From Shewanella carassii (GTDB lineage: Bacteria; Pseudomonadota; Gammaproteobacteria; Enterobacterales; Shewanellaceae): a stretch of 64,000 nucleotides of DNA. The stretch lies in NCBI RefSeq assembly GCF_002777975.1, contig NZ_NGVS01000031.1, positions 186,563 to 250,562 on the forward strand, written 5' to 3'. Positions 20,210 through 28,488 of the stretch are shown piece after piece (within the stretch, counting starts at the first letter, position 1; every line of letters starts with the position of its first letter). The position numbers were made by a program, and so were the translations under genes. The notes below the pieces were generated by a model, which did not search any database, was not told the DNA's origin, and worked only from the letters and a program-made list of their open reading frames with translations.

Positions 20210-21274
20210 ATGTACCAGGTTGCAGCAATCAATCACGCGCTGGATGACGCGATTCAGGCCCGCATAGACAACAAGACCAAACCCCTTGGCGCTTTGGGTG
20301 AGCTGGAGGCTTTGGCGCTGCAATTGGGGCGCATTCAGCTCGGTTCCGCCACTGATGAGTTGGTCATCCGCCGCCCCGTGATGCTGGTGTTTGCCGCCGA
20401 CCATGGTATTGCCGCGGCCGGGGTGTCGATTGCTCCCAGCGAGGTGACCACTCAAATGGTGCTCAACTTTGTTGCCGGCGGCGCCGCCATCAATGTGTTT
20501 TGTCGCCAGACCGGCTTCGAGCTGGAGGTGATTGACTGCGGCATTCTCAGCCCCTTGGGGATCCCCGAGGTTACAGAGCAACGTCTGGGCGCCGGTACCG
20601 GGCCTATCCACAAACGCGCCGCCATGACTCTGGGCGCTGTGCATCAAGGGTTTGCCATGGCGCGCACTTTGGTAAAACGCCATATCGATGCCGGCAGCAA
20701 CCTGCTGGCGCTGGGGGAGATGGGAATAGGCAACACCTCTTCTGCCGCCGCCGTGATGGCCGCCCTGACCGGTCTGCCTGTGAGTGAATGTGTTGGCCGC
20801 GGCACCGGCATAGATGCCGCGACGCTTAAGCGCAAATGCCTGCTGATAGAGCAGGCACTGCTGCTGCACCACTGCGAGCTGACCGAGCCGCTCAGTATCC
20901 TCGCCTGCCTCGGAGGCTTTGAAATAGTGCAGATGACAGGAGCCATGTTGGCGGCGGCCGAATTTGGCGTGCCCGTGCTGGTGGACGGTTTTATCGCGTC
21001 GACAGCGGCGCTGGCGGCTGTGCGTTTGGCGCCGGGGGTGAGGGATTATCTTATTTTTGCCCATGAGTCTGAAGAGCGCGGCCACAAGTTGCTGCTCGAG
21101 GCCATGTCCGCCAAGCCTTTGCTGCGGCTTGGGCTCAGGTTGGGCGAAGGCTCGGGCGCGGCGCTGGCGCTGCCTTTGGTGCAGGCGGCGGCCAACTTCT
21201 ACAACCAGATGGCCAGCTTTGGTGAAGCCGGGGTCGACAAGGTGGTAGAGCCTGCTACCCAAGAGGTGTTCTGA
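20210..21274 (+). CDS. cobT: Nicotinate-nucleotide--dimethylbenzimidazole phosphoribosyltransferase
   Basis: Encodes 354 residues, the standard length. It makes alpha-ribazole-5'-phosphate from nicotinate mononucleotide and dimethylbenzimidazole. [14 protein letters not shown] near the N terminus, [27 protein letters not shown] and the C-terminal catalytic-Glu segment [10 protein letters not shown] are family landmarks. Its product goes to CobS after dephosphorylation by CobC. It is 17 bp after btuC and its stop overlaps the cobS start. Confidence 0.96.
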   Translation: MYQVAAINHALDDAIQARIDNKTKPLGALGELEALALQLGRIQLGSATDELVIRRPVMLVFAADHGIAAAGVSIAPSEVTTQMVLNFVAGGAAINVFCRQTGFELEVIDCGILSPLGIPEVTEQRLGAGTGPIHKRAAMTLGAVHQGFAMARTLVKRHIDAGSNLLALGEMGIGNTSSAAAVMAALTGLPVSECVGRGTGIDAATLKRKCLLIEQALLLHHCELTEPLSILACLGGFEIVQMTGAMLAAAEFGVPVLVDGFIASTAALAAVRLAPGVRDYLIFAHESEERGHKLLLEAMSAKPLLRLGLRLGEGSGAALALPLVQAAANFYNQMASFGEAGVDKVVEPATQEVF

Positions 21275-22050
21275 TGGGATTCTGGCTCGGGCAGCTGCGG
21301 CTGTTTTTGATCGCAATAGGTTTTTTCACCCGTATTCCTGTGCCCAGCGCCCTGACGGTGGATAGCGACAGCCTCAACAAGGCCAGCCGCTACTTTGGCC
21401 TGGTGGGCGTGGTGGTGGGCTTGATCTCCGCCTTGGTGTTGCTGCTGGCCGCCGGCATATTGCCAAGCTCCATCGCCATAGTGCTGGCGATGATTAGCAG
21501 TGTGCTGGTTACCGGCGGTTTTCATGAAGATGGCCTGGCCGATACCGCCGATGGTTTCGGCGGTGGTTGGCGGGTAGAAGATAAACTGAAAATCATGAAA
21601 GACAGCCGCCTTGGCAGCTATGGCGCCTTGGCATTGGTGTTGGTGTTGCTGCTCAAGTACCAGTTACTGCTGGAGTTGGCACTTTACGACATCAACCAGG
21701 CGGCGCTGGCCCTGGTATTGGCGCACTGTGTCAGCCGGGTGACGGCGGCCAGCATTATCTTTAGCGAAACCTATGTTCGCGATGAGGGCAAGAGCAAACC
21801 TCTGGCGCAGCAGCAGGGGCTCAATGAGCTGGGTATTTTGCTGCTGACTGGAATTGTGCTGACGGCACTGCTGTCCACCACGCTGCTGTTCTGGCTACTG
21901 CCGACCATGTTGTTACTGCGTTGGGCCCTGGTGTTTTGGTTCCGGCGCCAGATTGGCGGTTACACCGGCGATACCCTGGGAGCGGCGCAGCAGGTGAGTG
22001 AGCTGACGGTTTATATGCTGTTGCTGGCATTGGGGGGCAGCCCTGCATGA
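21274..22050 (+). CDS. cobS: Adenosylcobinamide-GDP ribazoletransferase (cobalamin synthase)
   Basis: Encodes 258 residues of a polytopic membrane enzyme joining adenosylcobinamide-GDP to alpha-ribazole. The acidic motif GGFHEDGLADTADGFGGG lies at about residues 80-97, with FFTRIPVP near the N terminus, both hallmarks of CobS. About six to seven membrane helices. It overlaps cobT by 1 bp and cobU by 4 bp, indicating coupled translation. Confidence 0.96.
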   Translation: MGFWLGQLRLFLIAIGFFTRIPVPSALTVDSDSLNKASRYFGLVGVVVGLISALVLLLAAGILPSSIAIVLAMISSVLVTGGFHEDGLADTADGFGGGWRVEDKLKIMKDSRLGSYGALALVLVLLLKYQLLLELALYDINQAALALVLAHCVSRVTAASIIFSETYVRDEGKSKPLAQQQGLNELGILLLTGIVLTALLSTTLLFWLLPTMLLLRWALVFWFRRQIGGYTGDTLGAAQQVSELTVYMLLLALGGSPA

Positions 22051-22643
22051 TCCATCTAATTCTGGGCGGTGCCCGCAGCGGCAAGAGTGGTTACGCCGAG
22101 CGGCAACTGGCCGACTTGTGCCCGGCCAATGTCCGCCCCTGGTATCTGGCAACGGCCGAGGCCGCCGATGAGGAGATGGCCCGGCGTATCGCCCACCATC
22201 AAACTGAACGCCAAGGCGGCAGCCTCGAATGGCAGTTGGCCGAGGTGCCGCTCGATTTGGCCAAGGCGCTTGTGCAGCGCTCAGGCTCTGGAGCGCCGGT
22301 ATTGGTAGACTGCCTGACGCTTTGGCTCAGTAATCAGCTCTGCTTAGGTGCCGATATGGCTTGCGAACGCGCGGCCTTGCTGCTGGCGGTAGCCGGGTTT
22401 GACGGCGATCTGCTGCTGGTGAGCAACGAAGTCGGCTCCGGCATAGTGCCGCTTGGGGAGCTGAGTCGGCGTTTTGTCGATGAGGCCGGTTGGCTCAATC
22501 AGGCGCTGGCCGCCAAGGCCGACAGAGTCACTCTGGTGGTCGCAGGTTTACCGCTGGCGTTAAAGCCTGTGAGCTCTGATAGCAGTGGCTCCCTGGGCTT
22601 GAGCGTTTCGGGTACAAGCCCGGATCAGCGGGGTAAGGTATGA
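22047..22643 (+). CDS. cobU: Adenosylcobinamide kinase / guanylyltransferase
   Basis: Encodes 198 residues of a bifunctional enzyme that phosphorylates adenosylcobinamide and transfers GMP to it. The P-loop [12 protein letters not shown] is at residues 7-18, the guanylylated-His region RIAHHQTER at about 50, [10 protein letters not shown] near 90 and [10 protein letters not shown] near 128. The extreme C terminus (about 20 residues, Ser/Gly-rich) is longer than usual. It overlaps its neighbours by 4 bp at both ends. Confidence 0.96.
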   Translation: MIHLILGGARSGKSGYAERQLADLCPANVRPWYLATAEAADEEMARRIAHHQTERQGGSLEWQLAEVPLDLAKALVQRSGSGAPVLVDCLTLWLSNQLCLGADMACERAALLLAVAGFDGDLLLVSNEVGSGIVPLGELSRRFVDEAGWLNQALAAKADRVTLVVAGLPLALKPVSSDSSGSLGLSVSGTSPDQRGKV

Positions 22644-24439
22644 GTAATCCAGTACCCCATAATGGCGCAGAACTTAAAGCTGAATTGTCGGCTCTGGCCC
22701 GGCCTGGCCGCAGCCTTATGGTGCAGGGCACCACTTCGGATGCCGGTAAGAGCACCTTGGTGGCCGGACTCTGCCGGGTGTTTCATCGTCATGGTCAGCG
22801 AGTGGCGCCCTTCAAGCCGCAAAATATGGCGCTCAACAGCGCCGTCACCCGGGATGGCGGCGAAATTGGCCGGGCCCAGGCGCTGCAGGCGGTGGCCGCC
22901 GGTCTTGAGCCGAGAATCGACTTCAACCCGGTATTGCTTAAACCCAGCTCAGATACCAAGGCGCAGGTGATAATTCAGGGCAAGGCGCTGACCAGCCTGG
23001 AAGCGGCCGCCTTTTTCGGCCCCGAGAGTCGTGACTATAAAGCCGCTGCCATGCAGGCGGTGTTGGCATCCTGGCACAGGTTGCAGCAGGAGTTTGACTG
23101 GCTGCTGGTAGAAGGCGCCGGTAGCCCGGCCGAAATCAATTTGCGCCAGGGCGATATTGCCAATATGGGTTTTGCCGAAGCGGTGGACTGCCCGGTGATC
23201 CTCATCGCCGATATCGACAAGGGCGGGGTATTTGCCCACCTGGTCGGTACCTTGGCCCTGTTGTCCGAGAGTGAGCAGGCGCGGGTAAAAGGCTTTGTGA
23301 TCAATCGTTTTCGCGGTGATATCTCATTGTTGCAGTCTGGGCTGGATTGGCTCGAGGCTCACACCGGCAAGCCGGTATTGGGCGTATTGCCCTACCTCGA
23401 TGCCCTGCATCTGGACGCCGAAGATGCACTGGTGCAGCCCACTACTCAGTCTCAGGTTGCTACCGAGCAGCCGACAACAGCTCAATCAGCACGAGCTCAA
23501 TCTGAAACAGCTCAATCTGAAACAACTCAATCTGAAAGAACTGGGACGCGACTGCGAGTTGGCGTCTTGGTGTACCCCAGGATCAGCAACCATACCGACT
23601 TTGACCCGCTGCGGCTGCATCCGGATATCGAGTTTTGTTATATAGGGCCGACCCATCAGGGCGAACTTCCAGGGCTGGATCTCCTGCTGTTGCCCGGCAG
23701 CAAGAATGTGCGCGCCGACCTGGCTTTTGTCCGCCAACAGGGCTGGGATAAGGGCATAGCCCGCCATCTGCGCTATGGCGGCAAGCTTATCGGTATCTGC
23801 GGCGGCTTTCAGATGCTGGGGCAGAGCATTGCCGACCCCTTGGGGCTGGAAGACTTGCCCGGTACCAGCCAAGGGCTGGGCTACCTGCCGCTCACTACCG
23901 AGCTGCAAGTCGAAAAACAGCTGCTCAATGTCAGCGGTACCCTGAGGCTTGGGCAATCATCGGCGTCAGTCTCCGGCTATGAGATCCACTGCGGAGCGTC
24001 GCGGATCCCGGACAGATGCACCCAGCCACTGTTGCTTAATGAGCGAGGCGGTGACGGCAACCGCGTCAGTGCCACTGAGCCCGCAAAAATCACTGAGCCT
24101 GCAAAAGTCACTGAGCCCGCAAAAATCACTAAGCCTGCAAAAACCACAGTACCTTCACAAATCGCAGGGCCTACACAATTCACTGCAGTCCGCAGCGAAG
24201 GCCTGCTGTCGGAGGATAATCAAATTCTCGGCAGTTATTTGCATGGCCTGTTTGACAGCCCAGAAGCCTGTGAACTACTGCTCGCCTGGGCCGGGATGAC
24301 GGCGCCACAGGGCCATGCCGTGGATATCAATCAGCAGCGCCAGCAACAGCTGGATCGTTTGGCCGATGTGCTGGAGCAACATCTGGATTTCAATAAAATA
24401 ATCAACATATTCAAAGAGGAAGACCCGGGTGACCGATAA
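22640..24439 (+). CDS. cobQ: Cobyric acid synthase with two low-complexity inserts
   Basis: Glutamine-dependent amidase that converts adenosylcobyrinic acid a,c-diamide to cobyric acid. The ATPase half shows [14 protein letters not shown] (about 32-45) and KPQNMALNS; the glutaminase half shows the nucleophile Cys in [10 protein letters not shown] and the His in GSYLHGLFD. At 599 residues it exceeds the usual 480-500 because of two inserts: a Gln/Ser/Thr-rich one at about 265-300 between the halves, and a Glu-Pro-Ala-Lys repeat at about 474-515. Core motifs are intact, so it is probably active. Confidence 0.95.
   Translation: MSNPVPHNGAELKAELSALARPGRSLMVQGTTSDAGKSTLVAGLCRVFHRHGQRVAPFKPQNMALNSAVTRDGGEIGRAQALQAVAAGLEPRIDFNPVLLKPSSDTKAQVIIQGKALTSLEAAAFFGPESRDYKAAAMQAVLASWHRLQQEFDWLLVEGAGSPAEINLRQGDIANMGFAEAVDCPVILIADIDKGGVFAHLVGTLALLSESEQARVKGFVINRFRGDISLLQSGLDWLEAHTGKPVLGVLPYLDALHLDAEDALVQPTTQSQVATEQPTTAQSARAQSETAQSETTQSERTGTRLRVGVLVYPRISNHTDFDPLRLHPDIEFCYIGPTHQGELPGLDLLLLPGSKNVRADLAFVRQQGWDKGIARHLRYGGKLIGICGGFQMLGQSIADPLGLEDLPGTSQGLGYLPLTTELQVEKQLLNVSGTLRLGQSSASVSGYEIHCGASRIPDRCTQPLLLNERGGDGNRVSATEPAKITEPAKVTEPAKITKPAKTTVPSQIAGPTQFTAVRSEGLLSEDNQILGSYLHGLFDSPEACELLLAWAGMTAPQGHAVDINQQRQQQLDRLADVLEQHLDFNKIINIFKEEDPGDR
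23455..23545 (+). repeat. 15-bp coding minisatellite in cobQ (interdomain)
   Basis: Repeats of GCTCAATCTGAAACA-like units encode AQSET/TQSE-type pentads between the ATPase and glutaminase halves. Units differ by single bases and stay in frame. Confidence 0.85.
24067..24165 (+). repeat. 18-bp coding minisatellite in cobQ (glutaminase domain)
   Basis: About five imperfect copies of an 18-bp unit (ACTGAGCCCGCAAAAATC and variants) encode TEPAKI-type hexads within the C-terminal domain, before the GSYLHG motif. Confidence 0.85.
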
Positions 24440-25043
24440 TAATCAAACCGATATCAAGGCAGAGCGTCATAAGCAGCGGCAGCAGAAAGTGAAAGCGGCG
24501 GTGGATGCCAAAATCGCGGCTGCCACCGAAGAGAAGGGCATACTCCTGGTAGTGACAGGTAACGGCAAGGGCAAGTCCACCTCCGGCTTTGGCACTCTGG
24601 CCCGCGCGGTTGGTCATGGCAAGCAGGGTGCCGTGGTGCAGTTTATCAAGGGCACCTGGGAGTGCGGTGAGCGCAAGCTACTGGAAGGCGCCGGGGTCAA
24701 GTTCGAAGTCATGGGCACAGGCTTTACCTGGGACACCCAGGACAAAGCCAAGGATATCGCCGCCGCCGAAAAGGCCTGGGCGGCCGCCGAAAAATGGCTT
24801 CAGGATGCCAGCATAGACATACTCCTGCTCGATGAACTCACCTACATGGTCAGCTACCACTATCTGGATCTGCAGCGGGTGATAGATGCGTTGCAAAATC
24901 GTCCCCCCATGCAGCATGTGATCATCACTGGCCGCAACTGCCACAGGCAACTGATTGAATTGGCGGATACTGTCAGTGAGGTGAATAGCGTGAAGCATGC
25001 GTTTGAGGCGGGGGTTAAAGCGCAGCTTGGTTTCGACTACTGA
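24429..25043 (+). CDS. btuR: Cob(I)alamin adenosyltransferase
   Basis: Encodes 204 residues of the CobA/CobO/BtuR family, which attaches the adenosyl group of ATP to Co(I) corrinoids. The P-loop [12 protein letters not shown] lies at about residues 40-51, and [14 protein letters not shown] and [19 protein letters not shown] are characteristic. The GTG start overlaps the end of cobQ by 11 bp. It is the last gene of the riboswitch-led run. No obvious strong terminator follows; CAGCCT-N8-AGGCTG at 25050-25069 lacks a T run. Confidence 0.96.
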   Translation: MTDNNQTDIKAERHKQRQQKVKAAVDAKIAAATEEKGILLVVTGNGKGKSTSGFGTLARAVGHGKQGAVVQFIKGTWECGERKLLEGAGVKFEVMGTGFTWDTQDKAKDIAAAEKAWAAAEKWLQDASIDILLLDELTYMVSYHYLDLQRVIDALQNRPPMQHVIITGRNCHRQLIELADTVSEVNSVKHAFEAGVKAQLGFDY

Positions 25044-25113
25044 ATCTGCAGCCTGTTCTTCGAGGCTGACGGTATTGCCAGCGTAGCTTCATCCCATCAC
25101 CTAGGATAACTAG

Positions 25114-25470
25114 GCTCAGGGACTGAAGCGACTCGGCGGCTTTGTCAGCCCTCGATCAGACTGCAGTGCTTTACTTTTTGTGCGACCGTGGCGTTATTGT
25201 CTGCGTCGGCTCACCCAATCACATATTTATTGTATGCTCATGGGCTGAGCAACCTTGATGGCTTAGCCACAGCCGCAAACAGTTTGAAATAGGTGCATTT
25301 GCTCAGGAACTAAAGCTACTCGGCGGCTTTGTCAGTGCTTTATTTTTTGTTTGCGACCGTGGCGTTATTGTCTGCGTCGGCTCACCCAATCACATATTCA
25401 TTGTATGCTCATGGGCTGAGCAACCTTGATGGCTTAGCCACAGCCGCAAACAGTTTGAAATAGATGCATT
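25114..25470. repeat. Two direct repeats of 170-187 bp
   Basis: Copy A spans 25114-25299 and copy B 25301-25470. From the GCGACCGTGGCG block to the end (about 124 bp) they differ at only a few bases, while copy B lacks about 18 bp present near 25149-25166. A third fragment resembling the unit start follows at 25472-25492. No gene is evident in the unit on either strand. Confidence 0.9.
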
Positions 25471-25529
25471 GGTTTAGGGATTGAAGTGACTCATCTTTTC
25501 CCATTTTGATTTTCTGTTCTGAGGGCTTT

Positions 25530-25886
25530 ATGAATATCGATGAGTTACTCAATGTTGTAGCAGAACAAGAATCTAATTCTTGTTCTGAGTGCGGAAAGGA
25601 ATCCAAGCTTCATTTGACTAACTCTGATGGCCTGGAAAACAAACTTCATTTTATGGGTAAAATAGAACCAATGACTTTTCTCGGTTATCAGACTTACAGC
25701 AAAAATGGTAGTAATCCATTTTCAGATATGGCTCCTGTGAGTTTGTCGCATTACCCTTACAACGGTAGTGATGTATATCGTTGTGATTCGTGTATGGCTA
25801 CATTTGTCATATATTTAGAAACTGGTGGGCATGCTGCAAGATACCAAGCAAGGTGGATTAGGCGTGATCTTAACTTTTTACCCTAA
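25530..25886 (+). CDS. Hypothetical protein with paired cysteines
   Basis: The ATG at 25530 (GAGGGC upstream) gives 118 residues. Two CxxC pairs, CSECGKE (about 18-24) and CDSCM (about 88-92), probably form one zinc site around a short beta domain. No signal peptide. Base composition is AT-richer than the B12 operon and the gene sits among repeats, suggesting recent acquisition. The size and neighbourhood (an immunity-like gene 2 kb away) would fit a small immunity protein, but that is speculation; the family is not recognised. Confidence 0.65.
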   Translation: MNIDELLNVVAEQESNSCSECGKESKLHLTNSDGLENKLHFMGKIEPMTFLGYQTYSKNGSNPFSDMAPVSLSHYPYNGSDVYRCDSCMATFVIYLETGGHAARYQARWIRRDLNFLP

Positions 25887-26002
25887 CAAGTAATAATGAA
25901 CTGACCTTTCCCCCGAATTTAAGACCATGACATTGATATGACTCCCTTGGCCAAATTGATGAAAACTTATGATAAAGAGATTAGATAATATGATGGCTTG
26001 CT

Positions 26003-26119
26003 ATGATTTATAAATTGTTGCTTTGGCTTGGTTTATTGTATTTTGATAAAAATAACGTGTTAAGAGTGAACAAATTCAAGATGCCAGAGTTGTTGAAAGA
26101 GTGGGAATCAAGGGGCTGA
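26003..26119 (+). CDS. Possible 38-residue small protein or remnant
   Basis: ATG 26003 to TGA 26119 encodes MIYKLLLWLGLLYFDKNN followed by a charged tail ending KEWESRG. A hydrophobic N-terminal third with a charged C-terminal part is protein-like, but there is no clear ribosome site and the region is AT-rich. It could be the end of a decayed gene. Confidence 0.25.
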   Translation: MIYKLLLWLGLLYFDKNNVLRVNKFKMPELLKEWESRG

Positions 26120-26154
26120 GGTGTTGATTCAAACTCACCCCTTTGACTCCCATT
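26100..26154 (-). terminator. Long imperfect hairpin downstream of the 423-aa gene
   Basis: GTGGGAATCAAGGGGCTGAG (around 26101-26120) pairs imperfectly with CTCACCCCTTTGACTCCCAT (around 26135-26154). It lies just past the stop of the minus-strand gene and is followed on that strand by CTCTTTC. Confidence 0.55.
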
Positions 26155-26160
26155 TTATAT

Positions 26161-27432
26161 CTAGCCTTTATCATAGTGGCGAATGGGCAGCTGGCTGACG
26201 CTGTCGAGTCGCCAGGCTCCCTTCTCATACACGAAGCTAACGCTGTGCAGGGCATCCTTAAAGTCATAGCTTTGGTTCGAGTCTGGCAGGAGATTGTTAA
26301 ACTCCAGCTGAATGTGTTGATAACCATCCTCGATAGACAACTTCCCCAGATGGTTTGGCAGATCGATAAGGCGGCTCAGCGCCTTGTCCAACTCGCGATC
26401 TTGTATTGGCAGTTGCTGCTTAAACTGCTCACTGAACAGGGCGGCGAAGGCCTGTTTGTCCTTGCTGTGGATATAGGCGGCGTTGGTCCAGTCGGCCAAC
26501 AAGAGTTCGAAGGTCTTGTTGGCCTGGGTTAGAGATGCGATGGGGGTCTTGTTGTCGTTGGTAAGGTAACTTTTAAGAGTCGCCTCGGCTTCTTCAAGGC
26601 CGCGCTCGAATATTTGCGCCACCTTTATCGCCGCCGGATCCTGGCCGGCCTTTAGCTCAGCGCTGACTCTGTTGACGGCCTCCACCCGCTCTTGCCAACT
26701 GTTGAAACCCTTCATTAAGCCTTGTAGTGAAGCTTTATGCTGCTTCATCGCTTCGGCGACAGCCTCATCCTGCTGCCGCGCCGCTCTGGCTTCGATGCTC
26801 ACATAATCTCTAAAGGTACTGTTGAGTATGGTTTCGGGGGCATCGAAGTAGAGTCCTGCGCCGCTGTAGGGATCGACCCAGAGATCGCCTGTGCTTATTG
26901 GGGCTGATGGCTTAGGGTGGATATCGCCGTAATAGATTCGATCTAATTTGGCTTGGTTTTGGCTAAGGAAGGCGCCAATCGCCTTGCCATCAGTGGCGGA
27001 CAGCCGTTGGTATTCGGCCGCCAGTTGCTGCAACTCTTTGGAGTTCTGTACCCTTTGGCTGGCATAGTAGCCGCAGCGCAGGTTACAGGCTTGCTTGGTC
27101 AAACTGGAAGCCGGGCCCAAGGTGATCGCCTCGCTCTGGACAAACACTTCGGCGGTATAGATACCTCTGGGGATGGCACCACTCTTATCCATCAGGTAGA
27201 TGGTGTTGTTGGGGCTATGGCGGCCCACGACTTGGAGATCTTGCTTGCTGGCGCACAGGGAGTAGTCCCTGTTGGTGACCGGTAGCTCCTTGTCATAGGT
27301 GGAAACGACCAACTTATCCAGGCTAATCCCTTCGGGCACAGTGCCTGTGATGCTGAGATCGCACTGCTGAGCGTTGACATTGAGGGTTAGGCCACCCAGG
27401 GCCAGGCCAAGAAATACCAATCCTTGTTTCAT
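26161..27432 (-). CDS. Exported protein of unknown function
   Basis: Encodes 423 residues with a signal peptide (MKQGLVFLGLALGGLTLNVNA, cleavage about residue 21) and an AAGGA ribosome site. The N-terminal 110 residues form a beta-rich domain with cysteines (CDLSITG, SLCASK, QACNLRCGYYASQ). The middle is largely alpha-helical and charged (about 120-300). The C-terminal 110 residues resemble a compact alpha/beta domain ending VSFVYEKGAWRLDSVSQLP, reminiscent of NTF2-like tails. No known family is recognised. It lies downstream in the same direction as the GDPD-PEGA-zinc-ribbon operon. Confidence 0.75.
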   Translation of the reverse strand: MKQGLVFLGLALGGLTLNVNAQQCDLSITGTVPEGISLDKLVVSTYDKELPVTNRDYSLCASKQDLQVVGRHSPNNTIYLMDKSGAIPRGIYTAEVFVQSEAITLGPASSLTKQACNLRCGYYASQRVQNSKELQQLAAEYQRLSATDGKAIGAFLSQNQAKLDRIYYGDIHPKPSAPISTGDLWVDPYSGAGLYFDAPETILNSTFRDYVSIEARAARQQDEAVAEAMKQHKASLQGLMKGFNSWQERVEAVNRVSAELKAGQDPAAIKVAQIFERGLEEAEATLKSYLTNDNKTPIASLTQANKTFELLLADWTNAAYIHSKDKQAFAALFSEQFKQQLPIQDRELDKALSRLIDLPNHLGKLSIEDGYQHIQLEFNNLLPDSNQSYDFKDALHSVSFVYEKGAWRLDSVSQLPIRHYDKG

Positions 27433-27721
27433 GCAAAGTCCTTGTTGCGAGTTGTTTCATTAAGCTTGTAGCTGGGCTTTTGCCATCATTTTTTCGCAAA
27501 ATACCCCTGTATTTACAATTAAAATGAGGGGCTTAGTGAATGATGGTTTTCATTCGCTTATGCTATCGTGAACAGTCCTGCTTTGTCATCAGTTTATAGG
27601 GGGCAAGGGGGAGGGGGAAATGGCTGCGGTATGGGGCTTTTAGTGCAACGGTTATTTTTCGGGGGCTACCGCCATTAAGGCGGGGTGCCCATGAGTGGCC
27701 TTTCTGATTGTAAAACCCAGG
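27433..27721. other. Intergenic region with G-tract cluster
   Basis: About 290 bp with no supported gene. Three runs of five G at 27599-27603, 27607-27611 and 27613-27617, plus GGGG at 27633-27636, make a potential G-quadruplex on the plus strand. It lies about 170 bp upstream of the minus-strand 423-aa gene, whose promoter is probably in the AT-rich part near 27480-27560. Confidence 0.5.
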
Positions 27722-27835
27722 CTATTGAATCGCATGGTTCGGTAACGCTTCGATTGCTTCAAACCAATGTTTGCTGATCCGCTCCATATAAAGATGCCGG
27801 GCGGCATTCTTGGTAGGATTCATAGCCAGGTGCAT
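27722..27835 (-). pseudogene. Small reading frame, possible gene fragment (37 aa)
   Basis: The minus frame from ATG 27835 encodes MHLAMNPTKNAARHLYMERI and a further 17 residues ending ALPNHAIQ. The composition is protein-like and it begins only 14 bp after the immunity-like gene, in another frame. No good ribosome site is seen. It looks like the C-terminal end of a lost gene, or a frameshifted extension of its neighbour. Confidence 0.35.
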
Positions 27836-27848
27836 CCGCTTTAAAGGC

Positions 27849-28415
27849 TTATATTCTAGGTGTCTCTTCAGATGTATCGAATGAGAATGCCACAATGCTG
27901 GTGTTTATCTTTCCTTCCTCGTCCAGGCGTATGAGGGCTTCAAGTAATTCAATAGAGAAGAATGTTTTCGTCATTCCGATCGGTTTGAATACGTGCCTCT
28001 TACTTTCGGGGAGTTTGTTGATTTTTTCAGCTGATAAGAAAAACCGGCTGGTAGCGTTGGTTATTTTGATGCTGTTTTCGGTATCAACGGCATCCACCAA
28101 GTTGTCTACTGCCAGTATATAACGATCGGTTAAAACCCATGAGCCGGCGCAGGTTAACTTGGAGGGATAGACTTCAACCCCGTAAGGGTCAAAGCTCATG
28201 ATTAATTCGGCTATCTCCTTGGTAACATTAAAAGCGCCCCCTCTGATTAAGTCCAGCGCTTCAATATCGAGGATGTCAGTGTCCTGCCATACAATCTCAT
28301 TCAGACAACTTGTTGGGATAAAGTCATTGTCATCATAAAGTGACGAGCGAATATCGACCGCACTAAATAGTGATTCCCCTTCATTAATGTCTTCGTTTAT
28401 ATAGGCTACTTGCAT
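27849..28415 (-). CDS. Immunity-protein-like (Imm43/Imm11-type) protein
   Basis: The ATG at 28415 gives 188 residues; the TTG two codons upstream is less likely. No signal peptide or membrane segment. The arrangement YPSKLTCAGSWVLTDRYILAVDN, then TSRFFLSAEKINKLPESKRHVFKPIG and a C-terminal IELLEALIRLDEEG helix, resembles Imm43/Imm11 (DUF1629) immunity proteins of polymorphic toxin systems. No toxin gene is nearby, so it would be an orphan immunity gene. It is separated by a terminator from the upstream operon. Family assignment is tentative. Confidence 0.6.
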   Translation of the reverse strand: MQVAYINEDINEGESLFSAVDIRSSLYDDNDFIPTSCLNEIVWQDTDILDIEALDLIRGGAFNVTKEIAELIMSFDPYGVEVYPSKLTCAGSWVLTDRYILAVDNLVDAVDTENSIKITNATSRFFLSAEKINKLPESKRHVFKPIGMTKTFFSIELLEALIRLDEEGKINTSIVAFSFDTSEETPRI

Positions 28416-28443
28416 TCTCAATTCTCTATATTTTTCTCTGGGG

Positions 28444-28472
28444 CAAAAAAGCCACCTCGTGAGGTGGCTTGG
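28444..28472 (-). terminator. Terminator of the GDPD-PEGA-zinc-ribbon operon
   Basis: AAGCCACCTC-GT-GAGGTGGCTT hairpin followed on the minus strand by TTTTTTG. It lies 17 bp after the stop of the zinc-ribbon gene, separating that operon from the immunity-like gene. Confidence 0.88.
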
Positions 28473-28488
28473 GGAGTATAAACCGGCG

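Noticed and set aside
20111..21316. 401-codon minus-strand open frame opposite cobT
   Set aside because: Antisense shadow with Gln/His/Arg-rich low-complexity translation; cobT on the plus strand is certain.
25044..25500. CRISPR array at the direct repeats
   Set aside because: Repeat units are 170-187 bp, only two complete copies, with no short repeats, spacers or cas genes.
27849..28415. Complete toxin-immunity pair
   Set aside because: Only an immunity-like gene is visible; no toxin, Rhs, T6SS or CDI gene is present in the window.
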